In this document: piece by piece, positions 58,649-64,000 of the stretch | How positions within the stretch are numbered: the first letter of the stretch is position 1 | Layout of the letters: each line of letters begins with the position of its first letter | Assembly: GCA_037043015.1 (NCBI GenBank) | Contig: CM073324.1 | Coordinates: 3,217,413-3,281,412, forward strand | Source: Bryum argenteum | Lineage: Eukaryota > Streptophyta > Bryopsida > Bryales > Bryaceae | Length of the DNA stretch: 64,000 bases | Direction: 5' to 3' | Position numbers and translations under genes: made by a program | The notes under the pieces: model-generated | What the model was told of the DNA's origin: nothing | The model's database searches: none | What the model saw: only the letters and a program-made list of their open reading frames with translations

Positions 58649-59344
58649 GGTGTATAGTGTCACTAGCTATATTTTTAAATTAATTAATTAACAAGATGAA
58701 GCTAGTGGGGACCTGTTTTGTCACATGGACCCCCTTGAGGGGGTGCCACATGGACTTGGGGTGCATTTAAAATTAAAATATCATTCCGTCCGGCCCTGCC
58801 CCAGCACTCTTATACTTTTTACGGGGAGGAAGCGGCTCCAACCAATATAGGATAAATCCCTCCAAGACCATCACCATGACCCAAGACCCCATGCCGTCCA
58901 AGCCACTTGCCCACCCCCCCCTAGAACCCCCCCAAGACCCCAGGACCCCAGGCCTCTGATGAATTAATGCCCCTGCAGGCAAGTTTCAGTGGATAGTCTA
59001 TGGACAACGGCCAAAATTAACAATTGAATCAAAGGAAAATGTTTATTCAGTGTGATCGGTGAGCATGTGCATTACACTAGCAGAAATGTGTTCGTGAGCG
59101 ACCGGAATTTGTAGGCAGCAGTACACGGGAGTAGCCAAGTACACCTGCGTGTAGTGAGAACGGGTCGGCTTGTGAAACACCACTCACGCAAATAGCGGCT
59201 CCCTAAAGCGCGGTGGTTTAAAAATCGGTTTGTGAAATCTGCAATTTCCGTTTTGGCAATGCCAACGACGACCAACGGCAGACATCTTGCGATGGATGAG
59301 AAGGGGTTGAAAATCAGCGACGAAGAGCATTTGGCGCTAGAGAC

Positions 59345-59425
59345 GATTGAGTTCGAACTTCCATAGTCTAAGATAAGACTACGTCTTAGTCAACATGCGA
59401 CACCTTTACCAATTAGACCACTCAG
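59345..59425 (-). ncRNA. tRNA-like segment, probably a SINE head or tRNA relic
   Basis: The minus strand contains AGTGGTCTAATTGG, a good match to the RNA polymerase III box A. About 50 bases later it contains AGTTCGAACTC, a match to box B. A short complementarity (TGAGT with ACTCA) brackets the unit like an acceptor stem. The T-arm stem and anticodon arm do not fold convincingly as a working tRNA. It fits a tRNA-derived SINE or a decayed tRNA gene. A second GAGTTCGAACT occurs near 59531. Confidence 0.35.
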
Positions 59426-59638
59426 TTCACTTCACAGATGCTCTATGCACACAAAATGTGTGGAAATCAACTAAAAGGCCAATACCGGTAAACAACAGAA
59501 GTAAGTGCCTTCGAAGCACAGAAACAACAAAAGGTTAGAGTTCGAACTCTGAAGTTGGGCCTAGGGAGAGACATATAGTAATAACAAGAATTAATGCTCA
59601 ATATTGTTCAATGCTCTCTTGAGTCCACCCAACTTTCT

Positions 59639-59865
59639 CACTACACTAAATTTGATGATTAGTGTTAGATACACTAATTTACATAAACATGTTATAAGTT
59701 TTCACTGTTGTTCAATAATTTTACCCACTATATTGGCCAAGATGGGGGTCCTTATATAGCATCATAATCAATGCTCTTGGTAAATAATTTCAAACAAAAG
59801 TAAAAACTTATAGCATTTTCAAATCTTATAATAATCTAACACTAATTATCAAATTTAGTGTAGTG
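59639..59865. mobile_element. MITE with CACTA ends
   Basis: The left end CACTACACTAAATTTGAT... (from 59639) and the right end (to 59865) are inverted repeats over 31 bp with one mismatch. A second inverted pair (TTATAAGTTTT near 59690 and AAAACTTATA near 59804) lies inside. The 227-bp element has no coding capacity. CACTA at the tip is the signature of the En/Spm superfamily, but the expected 3-bp target duplication is not evident (TCT versus TAC). Confidence 0.65.
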
Positions 59866-60532
59866 TACCAGTCCACTATATTGGAGACTGTTATCTTCTA
59901 GTGATACTATGGTATTCTGTTGCAGAAAAACTTTAATTTGGGAGGATCTATTATTTGAATTTAGAGGTGGAAGCATCTTCACACCTTGGTGATCAAGGTC
60001 TATGACATTGTAGATAAGTCTTCCCGACTGTAAAGGGTTAATGGGATGTAGGATTGTCAATACTTCCAACTCAATGGGGGCCATACTTAGCTCTCCGCCA
60101 TTATCTCTCTTATATAAACATCATTCATAGTTTTGTATATTTCATTCCTTGGATTCTAGCATGATCACAATGAAAATTTGAGGGATGGATATATAGTTAT
60201 GACCACCCTTGTAACCCCAACTTCAAAAACTTAGGAACAACTAACAAATAGTAAATCTCATGCTCTTGCAAGCGCTTGACACATTTTTCTCAATAACTCC
60301 ACAAGGAACCTTCCCGACTTGAAGTTAGAATGTTGTTATAAATTTCCTACCTTGACACCTATTTGAAAATAAGTTGATCTCTTATCGTTTTTTTTGTTTA
60401 AAAATAAATAAAATTGAAAAAAATAAAATGGCACACATGAGCAAAAAGAGCTTACGGCGTGGGTTTTCAGCAAGTGGTGGGGAGATTTCTGATTTTCTGA
60501 TTTCCACCCATCATAAATTTCCATGTGAAAAA

Positions 60533-60800
60533 TTAACCCCTAAAGGTCCTTGATACAAAATTGTTTAAATTATAAAAAAGAACCTTCTTCTACTTCAGGT
60601 GCAAAGAAAATCAATCTAAGCATTGATTAGAAGATCCAACCGTAGGATCTTGAAGTTAACTTGACCTTTTTCTCCAATGTCAAATTTGAACCGTTAATTT
60701 TTCTCCAATTTTGAGATTATAATGGTCAAAGTTGGCTTAATTTTCTCCCTGCGGAAATTCCAAAAAGCGATTTCCGCTTTCTTGGACCTCTAGGGGTTAA
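60533..60800. mobile_element. TTAA-flanked inverted-repeat element (260 bp)
   Basis: Left TTAA-CCCCTAAAGGTCC (60533-60549); right GGACCTCTAGGGG-TTAA (60784-60800). The ends match at 12 of 13 positions and both sides have TTAA. The interior includes CCAACCGTAGGATCTTG and TTATAATGGTCAAAGTTGGC, which recur in the element near 63212-63460 and, inverted, near 61220-61430. Confidence 0.68.
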
Positions 60801-61434
60801 AGTAGAGTTACTGCAGCCCTAGAATGAGTATTTTTTGTGGAGCACATCAGAGGCCTGGTTGCCCTGCCATTGCAACTAACCTAGCTACTCGTGACCCAGA
60901 ATCTCAACACCTAATAATAATTTCACAATGAAAACACACCAGAAACTTTACTATGTACTAAATTTTACACCCACCTTGGGTTTATGTGGTGTACTCATTG
61001 GTATAGTGCCCTGTGTTCTCAAGCCACTTTTCTATTACTGCTATCAAGTTATGTTTTTAGGGCTAGTGCTTAGTAATCTCAAATCATTCATACAAACACT
61101 TGATACGTAAGTTACTTCTCATATAAGTCATCAAGATTAAGGTAAAGTCATTGCCCGCTTACACTTGGTTCTAATTAAACTGAAGATCCTCAAAACTCAA
61201 ATCGGGTTTTGAGGGTTTCCGACCAAGAAAAAACTGAAGCCAACTTTGACCTTTATGATCTCGTGAATGAAGAAGATTCATTGGTTCCAATTTTTTCCAT
61301 GAGGTTGGAGGTCAAATTAACTTTAAGATCTTACGGTTGGGGTTTTCTAAATACTGTTTGAATTGAGTTTTATTGGTTTTGAAGTAGAAGAAGGTCATTT
61401 TTAAAGAATTTTCGGTAAAATTTGCATCGAGAGG

Positions 61435-61826
61435 TTAACCCTTAAACGCCCAAGCAAGCCTGAGGGGCATGATTCCAACATAATCTTCCTTGTAGCTCTC
61501 ACTGTACTCAACATTATATTCCTCTCACTATACTCAACATTATATTTTGATGTCAAACTGGTCACCCTCTTCTGATGCATTCAAAAAGTGAAATTTCACA
61601 ATTCAAATCACAATTTGTATGAATGATTTTGTGCTTTGAAAGGATTGTGGTAGGTAGGTTGGGGTTGTACATGATAACCTTGTAGGAGGTTGCAAGCTCA
61701 TCATGGATTGGTCTATTCATGATGCCCAAGTTCAAATAGTGCACTATTCATGATGCCCAAGTCAAAAGATGCTGTGATCCAATTTTGGGCTGCCCGTTTC
61801 AGACCCCATGGACGTTTAAGGGTGAA
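61435..61826. mobile_element. TTAA-flanked inverted-repeat element (384 bp)
   Basis: Left TTAA-CCCTTAAACGCC (61435-61450); right GACGTTTAAGGG-TGAA (61811-61826), where one base of the TTAA has changed. The ends match at 11 of 12. The interior is an inverted, diverged copy of the element at 62371-62740, sharing blocks such as AGGATTGTGGTAGGTAGGTT and TTGTAGGAGGTTGCAA. Confidence 0.65.
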
Positions 61827-62370
61827 TTTATCAAACTTATCCAATGATTCACTTGAGGGTTTTTTGGCAGAAAACTGGCCACCGGCCTTGGGGTTCTAGA
61901 CTGCAACACTCTTTTCCCACAGAGCCTGCCCAATCACATTCTAGTTTCACAAGAAAAGACTAAAACAAAACTCCAAGGGTTGTTTGACCACATCCGCCAG
62001 TACTAAACCATACTTTTAGAAGCTAGATTACAAAGGGTACTTAGCATAAAGCAATGCAAAGTGGTCGTAGGACATTAGATTTTCAGCCTTAATGTTGGTA
62101 AGTACTTAGTCCTTCATCTGAAAGGCTCACAAATTTGGACCCTTCCCTTGCCGTGTGGGGGGTGTCGGCCTTTGCGCGGAAAGAAGGTAACCAACCAGGC
62201 TAGTTAGTTGCGCTTAGCAAGCCCCCCCCCCCCCCCACTTGCAAAGCAAAGTACTGTATTATCATATCGATCACGGGGATCCTTCCTAATTACAGGTTTG
62301 GAACTCGACAATTGGTACGGCCCCAGGTTTCAACACTTTCTTGCTTATGCCATTACACAAGAGTTTTTGA

Positions 62371-62740
62371 TTAACCCTTAAAGGTCCTTCCACTCCTCAA
62401 TGGGCAGCCCGAAATTGGATCTCAGCATCTTTTGGACTTGGGCAACATGAATAGTGCACTTCTTGAACTTGGGCAGCATGAATGAACCAATCAATGATGA
62501 ATTTGCAACCTCCTACAAGGTTTTGTGCAATCCCAACCTACCTACCACAATCCTTTCAAAGTACAAATCACTCATACAAATTGCCATTTGAATTGTAGGA
62601 TTTCACTTTTGTAGATGCATCACAAAAAGGTGACCAGAATGATATAAAAAAATATGTGAAAAATTGAGAATCAAAAGAGCTACAGGCAAGAGTCTGTTGG
62701 AAAACAGCCCGAGGGGCTGACAGGCGCCTTTAAGGGTTAA
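62371..62740. mobile_element. TTAA-flanked inverted-repeat element (362 bp)
   Basis: Left TTAA-CCCTTAAAGG (62371-62384); right CCTTTAAGGG-TTAA (62727-62740), a perfect 10-bp inverted end with an intact TTAA pair. The element is oriented opposite to its relative at 61435-61826. It has no coding capacity. Confidence 0.68.
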
Positions 62741-63211
62741 ACGTTAATTGTGAACTCGTGGGATGTACGCGGACCATGTTCCACTCCACAAGAATTGTAA
62801 ATTAGTGTTACAAACGTTCATTGCGAACTGTAACATTACATGTCACACGTCACTATAGAGTTGCAACACTAATCGTCAAACTATAAGACCGGATGTGAGA
62901 GCATGCATACTCTTTTTGCAAGTGGAAGAATACATTGGAAATGGTGCAATTGGGGTTTGAAGAAAAGACAAGGGACATTGATTGCAATGATGGCCCAAAA
63001 TGAACACTATTATGACGAGAGTTGAGATATAGTGTTATTTACCAAAAATTAAAACTAATTTCCATGTAACACTAATTAACAACTCATGTGTAGTGAAAAA
63101 CAAGTCCTCAATTACTCAACAACAATATTTAAAAATGACTAAAAATTGATTATTGTAAACACTTTTGATTATTGTCATTGCATGATTGAGAACCTTATTT
63201 ACTTGTCCTCT

Positions 63212-63531
63212 TTAACCCCTAAATTTCCTTGTTGCAAACTGATGGTCTAAGTCACAAAATTTGACCTTCCTTTAGATTAAGCTCAAAAATCTCAATCTAA
63301 GCATTATTTGAAAGATTCAACTGTAAGATCTCACATTTCACTTGACATTCTTCTCACATACTAAATTTGAACCGTTCATTCTTCCTCATCTATCAGATTA
63401 TAATGGTCAAAGTTGGCTGAGTTTTTCTCCTGCAAGAACCTCCGAAACCCGTTTCCAGTTTTAACCCTTAACTCTCCTTGAAGCGTGAAATGGATTTTTG
63501 CAATTCTGGGCAGCTTAGATGAAGGGGTTAA
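63212..63531. mobile_element. TTAA-flanked element, composite or decayed
   Basis: A left end TTAA-CCCCTAAATTTCC starts at 63212, and its interior matches the element at 60533-60800 to about 63455. There another left-type end, TTAA-CCCTTAACTC (63461), is met, and a right-type end GAAGGGG-TTAA closes at 63531. Either one element is nested at the edge of another, or the first lost its own right end. Confidence 0.45.
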
Positions 63532-64000
63532 AAGTAATATTTTTGCCTCAGATTTTTATTGGGTTCTCCTTATATTGCAAAGTGTATGTGGTAAAATTTG
63601 TAAAGTCAAATTCCAATTTTTGAGTCTTCTAGAATGATCCTTGGGTTGCGAGCCGAGATGAGGCAGCTTCAAAAAGTAACTTTTTTAAAATTTGTTTTTT
63701 GAGACATGTTCATTACTAAACCATTACTTAAATTTCAAAGTGACTCAAGTCAAAAAGTTTACCAATTTTACAAGGGCAGCCTCCAAAACTTTCAAAACCA
63801 ATCTTTGCAATGCCCAAAAAAACTTGGGAGACAAACTTTGGATGTTATGATTTCTCAAATGGTAAACATCTGACGGTAAATTTTTTTAACAGTAATCAAG
63901 CATATTCTTAGGTACAAGATCTTACGGTTGGAAGTTTTAAAAAAGGAAAAGAAATTGGTTCACACCCCCACGAGTGCTTAGAGGTAGAGAATCGCAGTTT

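Larger units (their letters stand above)
55140..64000. other. AT-rich, gene-free region rich in short transposons
   Basis: No reading frame resembles a protein family. Between the separately listed elements there are simple-sequence tracts: CTTA repeats near 55304, CTCTG repeats near 55404, (ATT)n near 57188, a C-rich stretch near 58910-58960 and a run of about 18 C at 62222-62239. The phrase AAGATC(T/C)(T/A)ACGGTTGG and its complement recur at about 60630, 61330, 63325 and 63910, marking diverged copies of the TTAA-flanked family in both orientations. A right-type end (TAGGGTTAA, 56632-56640) and a left-type end (TTAACCCCTAAATG, 56682-56695) of the same family lie back to back, without partners I could identify. 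Confidence 0.6.

Noticed and set aside
63465-63527. A 63-bp unit between TTAACCCTTAACTC and GAAGGGGTTAA as a separate transposon
   Set aside because: Too short, with ends matching poorly. It is more simply the damaged right part of the element starting at 63212 or two ends brought together.
1-64000. CRISPR arrays, rRNA genes, bacterial-type operons or organelle sequence
   Set aside because: The repeats present are minisatellites, LTRs and MITEs. No spacer-repeat array, rRNA segment or organellar gene was seen, and genes are individually spliced.

Overview
The window reads as nuclear DNA of a land plant. It has spliced genes with GT-AG introns and plant-only families: a DREB-type AP2/ERF factor, a class XI-like LRR receptor kinase, a TRAF-like MATH protein and an ABCC13-like transporter. 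It also has AAACCCTA telobox motifs and plant-type LTR and PIF/Harbinger transposons. Low gene density, AT-rich spacers and a Harbinger trihelix/SANT partner protein fit a bryophyte, lycophyte or fern better than a compact angiosperm. The lineage is an inference and cannot be fixed from this sequence alone. All splice models below were built by hand from reading-frame continuity, splice signals and family similarity.

The left part, 1-25 kb, holds the working genes. They are a DREB A-4-like transcription factor (3968-5302, +), an unrecognised and possibly plastid-targeted protein with an in-frame PLPLENGG repeat (about 7836-10362, -), the tRNA m2,2G26 methyltransferase TRM1 (13027-16784, -, ten exons, 666 residues) and a complete LRR receptor-like kinase (20681-24774, -, seven exons, 968 residues). 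Several spacers and introns carry local tandem repeats. A short TTAA-flanked inverted-repeat element lies at 19.2 kb.

The middle, 25-55 kb, is a graveyard. It contains three broken host genes: a TRAF1/MUSE13-like gene (30.0-33.2 kb, -), a receptor-kinase fragment (35.9-36.3 kb, +) and an ABCC13-like transporter (37.0-50.1 kb, +). One intron of the transporter holds a three-level nest of transposons. A retroelement with 1.7-kb LTRs and only a 168-bp interior (38244-49000) had one LTR split by a 7.2-kb PIF/Harbinger element (40351-47537), which in turn holds a 1.3-kb solo LTR (40604-41939). The target-site duplications of the two inner insertions are readable, and the second LTR preserves the uninterrupted Harbinger target. 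The Harbinger element encodes a full-length transposase whose first catalytic Asp is Asn, and a SANT/trihelix partner split by one in-frame stop. Flanking this, blocks at 25.5-36.2 kb reappear in inverted orientation at 50.7-55.1 kb. They include a 9-bp-motif minisatellite and an element encoding a CCHC zinc-knuckle protein.

The right part, 55-64 kb, has no recognisable protein gene. It contains a cluster of short elements with TTAA duplications and 5'-CCC(C/T)T ends, a piggyBac-like signature, plus a CACTA-ended MITE and a tRNA-like/SINE-like box A/box B segment.
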